Translations under genes and position numbers: made by a program | The notes under the pieces: model-generated | The model's input: the letters and a program-made list of their open reading frames with translations, nothing else | Database searches by the model: none | What the model was told of the DNA's origin: nothing | In this document: piece after piece, positions 51,714 through 60,654 of the stretch | How the letters are laid out: each line of letters begins with the position of its first letter | How positions within the stretch are numbered: the stretch's first letter is position 1 | NCBI RefSeq assembly: GCF_001613425.1 | Contig: NZ_BDCI01000042.1 | Location: 1-64,000 of the forward strand | Direction of reading: 5' to 3' | Length of the DNA: 64,000 bases | DNA from: Nocardia vulneris | Lineage (GTDB): Bacteria; Actinomycetota; Actinomycetes; Mycobacteriales; Mycobacteriaceae

Positions 51714-53039
51714 GTGTACCGTGCCCCAGTGTTCCTTCGACAGCTCGAGCCCCGCACCGCTCGCACCACCGCCGAGGTGATCAAGTTCGCACTCTGGCCC
51801 ATCGCGGTCATGACCGTGCTGAACCGGGTTTTCATCAAGGCTGTCAACGGGTACATCACCGACGACTTCCGGCCGGTCTACCAGGCGTCGCTGGACTTCC
51901 TGAACCGGCGGCCGGTGTACTGGGCGAACTTCGACTCGGTCGATCCGCACTACCTGTACTACCCGAGCGGCACGCTGCTGATCGCGCCCGTGGCCTGGGT
52001 GCACGACTACGAAAAGGCGCGCTGGCTGTTCATCCTGGTGAACGTCGTCGCGATCATCCTCGCCTGGTACCTGCTGCTCCGGCTGTTCCGGTTCACGGTG
52101 CGCTCGGTGGTCGCGCCGGTCCTGCTGTTCGCGATGTTCCTGTCGGAGACCGTCACCAACACACTGGTCTTCACCAACGTCAACGGCTGTATCCTCGCCG
52201 CCGAACTGATCTTCTTGCACCTGCTGCTCAAACGTCGCGATCTGTGGGCCGGTGCGGCACTCGGGTTGAGTCTCGCGGTGAAACCGACGCTGGCACCGCT
52301 ATTGCTCGTAGCGCTGGTTCGCGGCCAGTGGAAGGTCTTCCTCACCGCCCTCGGCGTGCCCCTCGCCCTGATGGCGATTGCGTGGCCGCTGTCGAAGGAC
52401 CCGGAGAAGTTCTTCAGTCACACCGCGCCTTACCTGTTCGAGACACGCGACTACTTCAACAGCGCGATCGCGGGCAACGGCGAGTACTACGGCCTGCCGC
52501 CGTGGTTGATCTGGGGCATGCGACTGGGCATGGGCGTGCTCGTGGCCATCTCCCTGTGGCTGCTGTACCGGTACTACCGCGAAGACGAGTTGTTCTTCGT
52601 GTGCACGTCGTCCGGCGTGCTGCTCACCGCATCGTTCCTGCTGCCCTCGCTGGGCCAGATGTACTACTCGATGATGCTGTTCCCGTTCCTGATGACCGTC
52701 GTGCTGCGCAATTCGGTGCTGCGCAACTGGCCCGCCTGGCTCGCGGTGTTCGGGTTCATGAGCTACGACAAGTGGCTCTCGGATCGGCCGGGCTGGCAGC
52801 ACTGGGGTCGCGACGTCGAATACCTGCGCATCACCTTCGGCTGGGGACTGCTGCTGGTGGTCGTGTTCTGCGTGCTGGGTGAGCGGTACCTGTCCGCGCG
52901 ACGCGAAGGGCGGCTGCAGTTCGGCATCGACCCGACCTGGATCAAGCCGGTACCCGCCACGGCCCCCACGACGACCGAGCAGCCCAGGTCGGCGAACGGT
53001 TCGGCGACAGTTGTCGCCAAACCTATTAGCGTGGAGTGA
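51714..53039 (+). CDS. aftC: Arabinofuranosyltransferase AftC (GT87-type membrane glycosyltransferase)
   Basis: A 441-residue membrane protein with about ten helices. The early periplasmic loop contains NGYITDDFRPVYQASLDFL, with the adjacent Asp pair used by GT-C enzymes, and DPHYLYYPSGTLLIAP. GLSLAVKPTLAPLLLVAL is typical of GT87/DUF2029 transferases. Gene neighbours (reductase, lipoprotein, msrB) match M. tuberculosis aftC. It adds alpha-1,3 arabinofuranose branches in arabinogalactan and lipoarabinomannan. The start is GTG 51714, five bases after AAGGGGA. Confidence 0.88.
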   Translation: MYRAPVFLRQLEPRTARTTAEVIKFALWPIAVMTVLNRVFIKAVNGYITDDFRPVYQASLDFLNRRPVYWANFDSVDPHYLYYPSGTLLIAPVAWVHDYEKARWLFILVNVVAIILAWYLLLRLFRFTVRSVVAPVLLFAMFLSETVTNTLVFTNVNGCILAAELIFLHLLLKRRDLWAGAALGLSLAVKPTLAPLLLVALVRGQWKVFLTALGVPLALMAIAWPLSKDPEKFFSHTAPYLFETRDYFNSAIAGNGEYYGLPPWLIWGMRLGMGVLVAISLWLLYRYYREDELFFVCTSSGVLLTASFLLPSLGQMYYSMMLFPFLMTVVLRNSVLRNWPAWLAVFGFMSYDKWLSDRPGWQHWGRDVEYLRITFGWGLLLVVVFCVLGERYLSARREGRLQFGIDPTWIKPVPATAPTTTEQPRSANGSATVVAKPISVE

Positions 53040-53482
53040 TGAGTTCCGAAGCCGACACCTCCCTGCCCGCGCCGCGGATCCAGCTCACGCCCCAGGAGTG
53101 GCGACTGAAGCTGAACCCCGAGGAGTACGCGGTGCTGCGCGAGGCCGCGACCGAACGCCCCTTCGTCGGTGAATACACCGACACCAAAACCGACGGCGTC
53201 TACGAGTGCCGGGCCTGCGGCGCCGAATTGTTCCGCAGCACCGAGAAATTCGACTCGCACTGCGGCTGGCCGTCGTTCTTCGACCCGGCGAAATCCGACG
53301 CGGTGATCCTGAAAGCCGACGACACCCTCGGCATGCACCGCGTAGAAGTGCTGTGCGCGAACTGCCACAGCCACCTCGGCCACGTCTTCGAAGGCGAGGG
53401 CTACAACACCCCCACCGACAAGCGCTACTGCATCAACTCGATCTCGCTGCGGTTGCAGCCCACCGAGGGATCGGCCGGCTGA
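53039..53482 (+). CDS. msrB: Peptide methionine-R-sulfoxide reductase
   Basis: A 147-residue MsrB. Zinc pairs are CRAC and CANC, HCGWPSFFDP is the family core, and RYCINSISLRL has the catalytic Cys. It repairs Met-R-sulfoxide with thioredoxin. Its ATG shares one base with the aftC stop (TGATG), so it is translationally coupled. This matches Rv2674. Confidence 0.95.
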   Translation: MSSEADTSLPAPRIQLTPQEWRLKLNPEEYAVLREAATERPFVGEYTDTKTDGVYECRACGAELFRSTEKFDSHCGWPSFFDPAKSDAVILKADDTLGMHRVEVLCANCHSHLGHVFEGEGYNTPTDKRYCINSISLRLQPTEGSAG

Positions 53483-53788
53483 CCCGCGGGGACTCCGTTG
53501 CTCGTGGACGCCGGGCGACCGGGTCACCTGGCGATGCTCACAGCCCGATGTCGTAGTGGCCGGTTTCGTGGAGCCAAGCCAGGTGTCCGGCAATCCAAGG
53601 ACACACGCGCGGTCGGTAGGCTACGACCCGGTGATGGCCGCCCGCGGTCAGCAGTGCGATGTGGATCGAGAACACTACGGCGCTACAGCCTTGAATTGCG
53701 CGCGTTGCTGCATCGACTCGATCTCGCCGTGGTCGGCGTCGGCGGAAGGCGGGCGACTGATCCGCAGGAACGTCGGCTCGTGCCGATT

Positions 53789-54158
53789 TCATGACGCCCC
53801 TCGGTCCGGACCCGGCAACGAGTTCATCAGGACGGCAAGGGTTTTCCCGTCCAGAATGACCGACGAGGTGTGGTCCCAAACGATCCGCCAGCCCGCGACC
53901 CCGCGTCGCCATGTCAGTGAACTGGTCGCGCGCAAGCCCGTCTCGGTACCGTCGGCGGATACCAACCGCGCGATGAAGACCAACCGCGAAGCGGCGAGGT
54001 CTTTCGGCTGCCCAGTCATAGAACTCGCCCTGGACCGCGCGGAAGTCGAACGGCGGATCACCCGGCTTCCGGTCCCAGCCCCACAGCCACCGCAGATGGG
54101 TCGCCGCCACAGCCGCCACGGCGGTCACAATGCGGACCACGGTTCGCGAACCACCCAA
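53789..54158 (-). pseudogene. Frameshifted SnoaL/NTF2-like gene
   Basis: One minus frame reads FDFRAVQGEFYDWAA (near 54010-54050). A second frame takes over around 54010 with DLAASRLVFIARLVSADG, TGLRATSSLT and GWRIVWDHTS, the C-terminal strands of a SnoaL-like/NTF2 fold. Neither alone is a whole domain, so a frameshift or sequence error broke it. A downstream minus frame at 53538-53792 starts with an ATGA overlap but is unrecognised. Confidence 0.5.
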
Positions 54159-54278
54159 CCAGCCAGGGCAAGAACCTGACCGCCGTGGGCCGTCGTCGCA
54201 GACGACATCGGACCAACGCCGTAGTATCCAGTTGGACCATCACGGCGTGGTCGAACGAGCGAGCGGCGGAGGCGAAGT

Positions 54279-54515
54279 ATGACCGACGAGGAAATCGTCG
54301 TCGCGTTCGCCCTGGCCAGACTGGACAACGCGGACAGCGAACTCGATCTGGACGACGTTGCCGCCCTGGTGGTGCGCCGCCTGACCGCCGATCAGATGCT
54401 CGACCTCGCCACTCGCAACCTGGCTACGCGAAATGAACTGCGGGGAGCGTTGTTCGAGTCTGCGGTCGAGCACGTACTCAGAACCGTGCTGACCGCCCGA
54501 GGGCCTGTCGACTGA
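54279..54515 (+). CDS. Small hypothetical helical protein
   Basis: A 78-residue acidic protein, nearly all helix (IVVAFALARLDNADSELDLDDVAALVVRRL, ATRNELRGALFESAVEHVL). GGAGG lies seven bases before the ATG. I recognise no family. It lies in a variable spot between msrB and hemQ, where the conserved order is interrupted. Confidence 0.6.
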   Translation: MTDEEIVVAFALARLDNADSELDLDDVAALVVRRLTADQMLDLATRNLATRNELRGALFESAVEHVLRTVLTARGPVD

Positions 54516-54745
54516 CCGATCGAAATCACAGCAGGCGTCGAAATCGGCTCGCGCACAGCTGATTACATCGCCGCCGAGGCACCTCGACGCCGGTGCCTCC
54601 GTTGCCGTCGCCGCATCCGAGCTCTTCACTGCGACTGCACCCCTCGGGCAGCGCAGCGAACGGCGCTGGGGCGAACTCTACGGTTTCGACACGGGCCGGG
54701 CATGCCCCGAAAACTCAGGGCATGCCCGGTGATTGCTCCGCGGCG

Positions 54746-54952
54746 CTACTTCGGCAGGCACGCACCGCCGACCAGGTGGATCCGGATCAGGCAGGCGATG
54801 TATTCGATTTGCTTGGTGAGGTCGGCGGAGCCGGAGAAGATGCTCGTCTCGGCGCCGACCGGCGACGGTGCCGCCGTGGCGAGCGGTGCGGCGCCGGTCA
54901 GCACCGCAGCCGTCACCAGTACTGCGGCGGCACCACGCTTGGTACGCAACAT
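54746..54952 (-). CDS. Small secreted protein
   Basis: A 68-residue protein from ATG 54952, with GGAGG seven bases upstream. The N terminus is a signal peptide (GAAAVLVTAAVLTGAAPLATA, cleaved near APSPV). The mature part is about 40 residues with two cysteines (IACLIRIHLVGGACLP) that may form a disulfide. No family recognised. Confidence 0.7.
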   Translation of the reverse strand: MLRTKRGAAAVLVTAAVLTGAAPLATAAPSPVGAETSIFSGSADLTKQIEYIACLIRIHLVGGACLPK

Positions 54953-55051
54953 TGTTCGTCCTCCAAGTCGTGTATCCCGACCTGGAGGCAGCGTAGCGAG
55001 AGCCGGGCCCGCGGGCATGCCCGGAATTCCACCGGGGCCGGCCGTCGTGGA

Positions 55052-55747
55052 TCAGGGCAGTGCGGTGATGAGCTTGTCGAGTTCGACGCGGGGGCCCGTG
55101 AAGAAGGGGACCTCTTCACGGACGTGCAGGCGCGCTTCGGTGGCGCGCAGGTCGCGCATCAGGTCGACGATGCGGTGCAGTTCCGGGGCCTCGAACGCCA
55201 GAATCCACTCGTAATCGCCGAGCGCGAACGAGCTGACCGTGTTGGCGCGCACGTCCGGGTAGCCGCGGGCGGCCTTGCCGTGGTCGGCGAGCATCTTGCG
55301 ACGCTCTTCGTCGGGCAGCAGGTACCACTCGTAGGAGCGGACGAACGGGTACACGCAGATGTAGTTGCCCGGATCCTCACCGGCCAAGAAGGCCGGAACG
55401 TGGCTCTTGTTGAACTCGGCCGGGCGGTGCAGCGCCACATTGCTCCACACCGGCGCGCTCGCACGGCCCAGTTCGGTGGTGCGCCGGAAATCCGCGTAGG
55501 CGGCCTGCAGGTCCTCGACCCGCTCGGCGTGCGTCCAGATCATGAAGTCCGCGTCGGCGCGCATGCCCGCCACGTCGTACACGCCGCGGACCACGACCTC
55601 GCGGTCGGCCAAGCCCTCGAAGAACGCCCGCGCCTCTTTGATCGCCGCGGCCCGGTCCTCGCCGAGCACGCCCGGCTGCACCTGGAACACCGAGAACATC
55701 AGGTACCGGATCGTCGAATTGAGTGCTTGATAGTCCAGTCGCGCCAT
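55052..55747 (-). CDS. hemQ: Coproheme decarboxylase HemQ (chlorite dismutase-like)
   Basis: A 231-residue protein of the HemQ type. Landmarks are TIRYLMFSVFQVQPGVLG, the region VYPFVRSYEWYLLPDEERRKMLADHGKAARGY with the catalytic Tyr and proximal His, and SSFALGDYEWILAFE. It decarboxylates coproheme to heme b, the last step of the coproporphyrin-dependent pathway of monoderms. It sits 319 bp downstream of hemG/hemY. The start is ATG 55747 after a G-rich run; ATG 55756 is an alternative. Confidence 0.93.
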   Translation of the reverse strand: MARLDYQALNSTIRYLMFSVFQVQPGVLGEDRAAAIKEARAFFEGLADREVVVRGVYDVAGMRADADFMIWTHAERVEDLQAAYADFRRTTELGRASAPVWSNVALHRPAEFNKSHVPAFLAGEDPGNYICVYPFVRSYEWYLLPDEERRKMLADHGKAARGYPDVRANTVSSFALGDYEWILAFEAPELHRIVDLMRDLRATEARLHVREEVPFFTGPRVELDKLITALP

Positions 55748-56066
55748 ACCCCCCATCGTGCCACTCCCCCCACCCACCACCGCCGTGCGGTAGCTCACGC
55801 CCCGTCGCCCGCATGTCAGCAACCTCCGCAGGCGCTGACACATTTGCACAGGAAACGCGAAACCTGCTGCGCCGGTAGGACTTCCGCACTGCAGGGTGCG
55901 GCGGGCCCCACCGCCACGCGCTAGGCCGCTACCGCGCACCAGGCCACCAACGCTCCTCAGGCCGCCGCCTGCACGTCAGGCCATCACCGCTCATCGGACG
56001 GCGACCGGCTACTGGATCACGGCAGGTCACCGAATCTCTGCCGAGCGGCGAACCGCTGGCGGGCGT

Positions 56067-57413
56067 TCAGTTCAGCGTGGCGGCGATGTGCTGGGCGGCG
56101 GTGGTGCCGGAGGCTACGCAGGCGGGGACGCCGACCCCGTGCAGGTAGGCGCCGGCCAGGGCGAGGCCGTCGAGGGCGGCGACGGCGGATTCGGCGGCGG
56201 CGATGCGGTCGGTGTGGCCGGGGGCGTACTGGGGCAGGCCGCCGCGCCAGCGCTGGACGGCCGCGTCGGTGTGCGCGATGACGGTGCCGGTGACGGTGGC
56301 CAGGTCTGCCGCGGCGGTGGTGATCAGGTCGGTATCGGACCAGGACAGGGTGCTGTCGTCGCCGAATTTCCCGAAGGAGACGCGCACCAGCGCGGTATCC
56401 CGCTGAGCGAGATGCGTCCATTTGCGGCTGGACAGGGTGAAAGCCTTGGCGCGCAACGGCTCTCCGGTGGCGACCAGAATCCCGGAATGCTGCGGCAGCT
56501 CGGCTTCCAGCGGAAGCGCAAGGGCGACAACGACGGACGAGGACAACTCGATGCCCGCCAGCGCGGTCGCGGCGTCGGGCGCGACAGTGCCGAGCAGCCG
56601 GGCGGTCACCGGCGCGGGGGTGGCGAGCACGACGGCGTCGACCGCGCCGACCGGATCGATGACCCAGCCGCGCAATCCGCGCGCGAGCCGGGTCGCGGGC
56701 GTCGCAGTCACGAACTTCGCACCGGATCGGGCCGCCAGGGCTTCCAGCAGTACCTGGTATCCGTCTCTGATACCGCCGAACACGGGCGCGTTGGACGGCG
56801 GCGGCAGCGCGACCGACACCGCGTGGGTGAGGCTGGGCGCGCCGTCGTCGAGGGCCGCGGCCAGCGTCGGCACCGCCGCGCGCACACCGATCGAACGGGA
56901 ACTGCCCGCGTACACGCCGCCGAGCAGCGGGTCGACGCTGCGGTCGGCGACCTGCGCACCGAAGCGGTCGGCGACCAGTTGATAGACGTCGATGTCCGCG
57001 CCCGGCTCCCAGATCAGCGGCCGCTGCGGCTCCGCGGCGATCTTGGCCAGGGTCTCCGCATCGACCAGGCCGCGCATCGACTCCGCGTCCGATGGGATGC
57101 CCATCAGCGTCCGCTCGGGCAGCGGATGCGCCACCCCGCCGGACCACAGCAGCGGACGCAGCCCCGCGGGCGTCACGAGCTGGGTTTCCAGCCCGAGTTC
57201 GCGGAGTAGTTGGGGGACTTCGGGTCTGCGGCCGACAAAGGCCTCGGCCCCGAGATCCAGCGGCCCCCCGGCGAGTTCACCGGTGTAGAGGATGCCGCCC
57301 ACCCGCTCGGCCCGGTCGAGCACCACGATGTCGGCCTCGGTACCCAGCAACGTCCGCATCCGATACGCCGCGACCAATCCACTGATCCCGCCGCCGACCA
57401 CCGCGATCCTCAT
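56067..57413 (-). CDS. hemY: Coproporphyrinogen III oxidase / protoporphyrinogen oxidase (HemY-type)
   Basis: A 448-residue FAD oxidase. The FAD motif is MRIAVVGGGISGLVAAYRM, followed by DRAERVGG, GPLDLGAEAF and the C-terminal FAD-closing GVGVPACVASG. Located between hemQ and hemE, it should oxidise coproporphyrinogen III in the monoderm route; the symbol hemG is also in use for this gene. The start is ATG 57413, with TAGCGT seven bases upstream (leaderless). Confidence 0.92.
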   Translation of the reverse strand: MRIAVVGGGISGLVAAYRMRTLLGTEADIVVLDRAERVGGILYTGELAGGPLDLGAEAFVGRRPEVPQLLRELGLETQLVTPAGLRPLLWSGGVAHPLPERTLMGIPSDAESMRGLVDAETLAKIAAEPQRPLIWEPGADIDVYQLVADRFGAQVADRSVDPLLGGVYAGSSRSIGVRAAVPTLAAALDDGAPSLTHAVSVALPPPSNAPVFGGIRDGYQVLLEALAARSGAKFVTATPATRLARGLRGWVIDPVGAVDAVVLATPAPVTARLLGTVAPDAATALAGIELSSSVVVALALPLEAELPQHSGILVATGEPLRAKAFTLSSRKWTHLAQRDTALVRVSFGKFGDDSTLSWSDTDLITTAAADLATVTGTVIAHTDAAVQRWRGGLPQYAPGHTDRIAAAESAVAALDGLALAGAYLHGVGVPACVASGTTAAQHIAATLN

Positions 57414-57879
57414 GCCTTCGACGCTATCCCCCGTCCCGGTCGCGCGACCCACCGGTCCACCGGAGGCCGGGCGGCACCCTTCCCCGTGCCGTACGACAGC
57501 ACGCCCGGCACACCTCGAAGTTGACCGACTTGCCCTGTTTGACCGATTAGGACCAAACGCGACCCAGCGCCCCCATAGGACAATCAGGGCTACGCTTGCA
57601 TAGGGGGGATTGAAAACATCAATTTTGAAGCACTACAGGCGTGTCTAGACAGGTCTAATACACCTTCCAAGTTGCATGAGCCCGATATAGAACTGCACCA
57701 ACGGTATGATGGGAGACGACAAGTTTTCTGGGCGCTTCCGGTGGGGCCGCGGCGTCCAGCTCGCAGACAGGTCTCTGTTTCCCCGATCAACTCGTTGTGC
57801 CGCGTCGGCATACCGGGGGGACTGCTGCGCGCTGAGCCCGGCCCCGTCGGATAAGGCATATGAGGAGAGTTACCGACTC
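57414..57879. promoter_or_regulatory. 466-bp divergent region between hemY and the second gyrB gene
   Basis: It contains a perfect 10-bp palindrome TGTCTAGACA at 57642-57651 and a good -10 candidate TATGAT at 57705-57710, about 170 bp before the gyrB-like start. AT-rich for its surroundings. The long untranslated leader that this implies is unusual in this block and may be regulatory. Confidence 0.5.
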
Positions 57880-59850
57880 GTGGCTACCAACCACTCCACC
57901 CCGACACGATCCGCCGAGGCGGCATCGGACAAGGGCTACAACGCGTCCAACGTCACCGTGCTCGAGGGGCTCGACGCGGTGCGCCTACGGCCGGGCATGT
58001 ACATCGGGTCCACCGGCGAAGCCGGCCTGCACCATTTGATCAAGGAGATCGTGGACAACTCCGTCGACGAGGCGATGGCAGGCTACGGCGACCGCATCGA
58101 TGTCACGCTGCTGGCCGACGGCGGCGTGCAGGTGGTCGACAGCGGCCGCGCCATCCCGGTCGAGTTGCACGCGCTCGGCATCCCCACCGTCGAGGTGGTG
58201 ATGACGCGACTGCACGCGGGCGGCAAGTTCGACTCCGATACCTACGAGTTCTCCGGCGGCCTGCACGGTGTCGGCCTCTCGGTGGTCAATGCCCTGTGCG
58301 CCAGAGTCGAATTGGAGATCGACCGCGACGGATACCACTGGACGCAGACCTACATCGATGCCAAACCCGACGAGCTGGTCCGCGGCGCACCGACCGACCG
58401 GACGGGCACCACCACGCGGTTCTGGGCCGATCCGAACATCTTCGAGACCACCACCTACACCTTCGAGACGGTCGCACGCCGCCTGCAGGAAACGGCATTC
58501 CTGAACAAAGGGCTCACCATCACCCTCACCGACGAGCGCGGGACCGACGCGACGGAGGCGAGCACGCGCTCCTTCTGCTATCCGGGCGGTCTGGAGGACT
58601 TCGTCCGCCGGCTCAACCGCACCAAGCAGCCGATCCACAACTCCATCATCGGGTTCACCAGCACCGGCCCCGGCACCAGCGTCGAGGTGGCGATGCAGTG
58701 GAACTCCGGCTATTCGGAGTCGGTGCACTCCTTCGTCAACACGATCAACACCAAGGACGGCGGCACCCACGAGGAGGGGTTCCGTTCGGCGCTGACCACG
58801 GTGGTCAACAAATACGCCAAAGAGAAGAAGCTGTTGAAAGACAAGGACGGCAGCCTCACCGGTGACGACATCCGCGAAGGGCTGGCCGCGATCGTCAGCG
58901 TGAAGGTCGCCGAGCCGCAGTTCGAGGGGCAGACCAAGACCAAGCTGGGCAACACCGAAATCCGTTCGCTGGTGCAGAAATCGTGCAACGAGCACCTCAC
59001 GCACTGGTTCGAGGCGAACCCCGCGGACGCGAAAACCGTGGTGACCAAGGCGCTATCGTCGGCCCAGGCGCGGACCGCCGCGCGTAAGGCGCGAGAGTTG
59101 GTGCGCCGCAAGTCCGCTTCCGATCTGGGTGGACTGCCGGGCAAGCTGGCCGACTGCCGGTCCAAGGACCCGGGCCGTTCGGAGATCTACATCGTGGAGG
59201 GCGATTCGGCCGGCGGCTCGGCCAAATCCGGCCGTGACTCGATGTATCAGGCGATCCTGCCGCTGCGCGGAAAGATCATCAACGTGGAACGGACCCGCAT
59301 CGACCGGGTATTGAAGAACAACGAGGTGCAGGCGATCATCACCGCCTTCGGCACCGGCATCCACGACGAGTTCGACCTCGCCAAGCTGCGGTATCACAAG
59401 ATCGTGCTGATGGCCGACGCCGACGTCGACGGCCAGCACATCACCACCCTGCTGCTCACGCTGCTGTTCCGATTCATGCGCCCACTCATCGAGGAGGGGC
59501 ACGTGTATCTGGCGCAGCCGCCGCTGTACAAGCTCAAGTGGCAGCGTGGCGAGGCCGAGTTCGCCTACTCCGACCGCGAACGTGACACGCTGCTCGAGGC
59601 GGGGCTCGCGGGCGGCAAGAAGATCAACAAGGATGACGGTGTGCAGCGCTACAAGGGGCTGGGCGAGATGAACGCCAAGGAACTGTGGGAGACCACCATG
59701 GACCCGCGGACCCGCATCCTGCGCCGCGTCACGCTCGCCGACGCGGCGGCCGCCGACGAGCTGTTCTCCATTCTGATGGGGGAAGACGTCGAAGCCCGCC
59801 GCACGTTCATCACCCGCAACGCGAAAGACGTTCGCTTCCTGGACCTTTGA
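57880..59850 (+). CDS. Second DNA gyrase subunit B-like topoisomerase (GyrB/ParE paralogue)
   Basis: A 656-residue type IIA topoisomerase ATPase subunit. It has EIVDNSVDEA and GGLHGVGLSVVNAL in the GHKL domain, a transducer with TKLGNTE, and the TOPRIM segment EGDSAGGSAKSGRD, PLRGKIINVE and DADVDGQHI, ending with QRYKGLGEMNAKELWETTMDP. The ATP-site motif is DSGRAIP, where GyrB has DxGRGIP; the second Gly is Ala. No gyrA/parC is adjacent. The housekeeping gyrB is expected near the replication origin, so this is probably a paralogue that could give drug-resistant or condition-specific gyrase. The start is GTG 57880 after GAGGAGAG. Confidence 0.88.
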   Translation: MATNHSTPTRSAEAASDKGYNASNVTVLEGLDAVRLRPGMYIGSTGEAGLHHLIKEIVDNSVDEAMAGYGDRIDVTLLADGGVQVVDSGRAIPVELHALGIPTVEVVMTRLHAGGKFDSDTYEFSGGLHGVGLSVVNALCARVELEIDRDGYHWTQTYIDAKPDELVRGAPTDRTGTTTRFWADPNIFETTTYTFETVARRLQETAFLNKGLTITLTDERGTDATEASTRSFCYPGGLEDFVRRLNRTKQPIHNSIIGFTSTGPGTSVEVAMQWNSGYSESVHSFVNTINTKDGGTHEEGFRSALTTVVNKYAKEKKLLKDKDGSLTGDDIREGLAAIVSVKVAEPQFEGQTKTKLGNTEIRSLVQKSCNEHLTHWFEANPADAKTVVTKALSSAQARTAARKARELVRRKSASDLGGLPGKLADCRSKDPGRSEIYIVEGDSAGGSAKSGRDSMYQAILPLRGKIINVERTRIDRVLKNNEVQAIITAFGTGIHDEFDLAKLRYHKIVLMADADVDGQHITTLLLTLLFRFMRPLIEEGHVYLAQPPLYKLKWQRGEAEFAYSDRERDTLLEAGLAGGKKINKDDGVQRYKGLGEMNAKELWETTMDPRTRILRRVTLADAAAADELFSILMGEDVEARRTFITRNAKDVRFLDL

Positions 59851-59868
59851 GCACCGACGAGGAGAACC

Positions 59869-60645
59869 ATGCCGACCCAGCTGTACTCGACCACCGGCCT
59901 GCTCGAGGCGCCACTGGTACCGGCCGACGGCGGCGTGCTGTTCTCGAATGTCACCGGTGGCGGAGTATTCCGCCACCGGGACGGGGTGACCGACACCGTC
60001 GTCGCGCGCAGGCGCGGGATCGGCGGACTGGCGCGGCACGAGAACGGTGGGTTGATCGTCACGGGCCGCGACGTGGCGTATGCCGCCGACGACATCCACA
60101 CCGTGCTCACCGTCGACGGCGCGACCGGATTCAACGATGTGACAGTGGGATCCGACGGATCACTGTATGTGGGCGTCCTGCGCCACCGTCCACAACAGGG
60201 TGAATCCGCCGGGCCCAGTGAGGTGCTGCGGATCGATCCGGCGGGTGCGGTCAGCACGGTCGCGGCGGACATCCGCTGGCCCAACGGCATCGGCTTCGCC
60301 CCCGGCGAACAGACCCTCTACGTCTGCGAATACGCCGAGAGCCGGGTGCTGGCGATAACGGACGGCCGCATCCGGGTATTCGCCGAAGCACCGGCGGGCG
60401 AATGCGACGGTCTCGCCGTGGATGTCGACGGTGGCGTGTGGGTCGCCCTGGGCAGCGGCAGTGCCGTCGCCCGCTTCACCGCCGACGGCGCACTCGACCG
60501 AACCCTCGATCTCCCCGATGGTTTCGTGTCCTCGGTGGCACTGCACGACACCACGCTGTACATCACCACGAGCGGACGGCTTTTGCGGGAGACCGTGGCG
60601 GTGCCGGGGATCCCGGTGCCCGCCACCCGTATTCCGGTGCGGTGA
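59869..60645 (+). CDS. SMP-30/gluconolactonase-like protein
   Basis: A 258-residue six-bladed beta-propeller. Visible repeats include LVTGRDVAYAADD-like strands, the substrate and calcium site region WPNGIGFAPGEQTLYVCEYAESRV, and GECDGLAVDVDGGVWVALGSG. It probably hydrolyses a lactone. GAGGAG lies just before the ATG, 18 bp after the gyrB-like stop, so the two are likely co-transcribed, a strange functional pair. Confidence 0.85.
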   Translation: MPTQLYSTTGLLEAPLVPADGGVLFSNVTGGGVFRHRDGVTDTVVARRRGIGGLARHENGGLIVTGRDVAYAADDIHTVLTVDGATGFNDVTVGSDGSLYVGVLRHRPQQGESAGPSEVLRIDPAGAVSTVAADIRWPNGIGFAPGEQTLYVCEYAESRVLAITDGRIRVFAEAPAGECDGLAVDVDGGVWVALGSGSAVARFTADGALDRTLDLPDGFVSSVALHDTTLYITTSGRLLRETVAVPGIPVPATRIPVR

Positions 60646-60654
60646 GCGGCCGCG

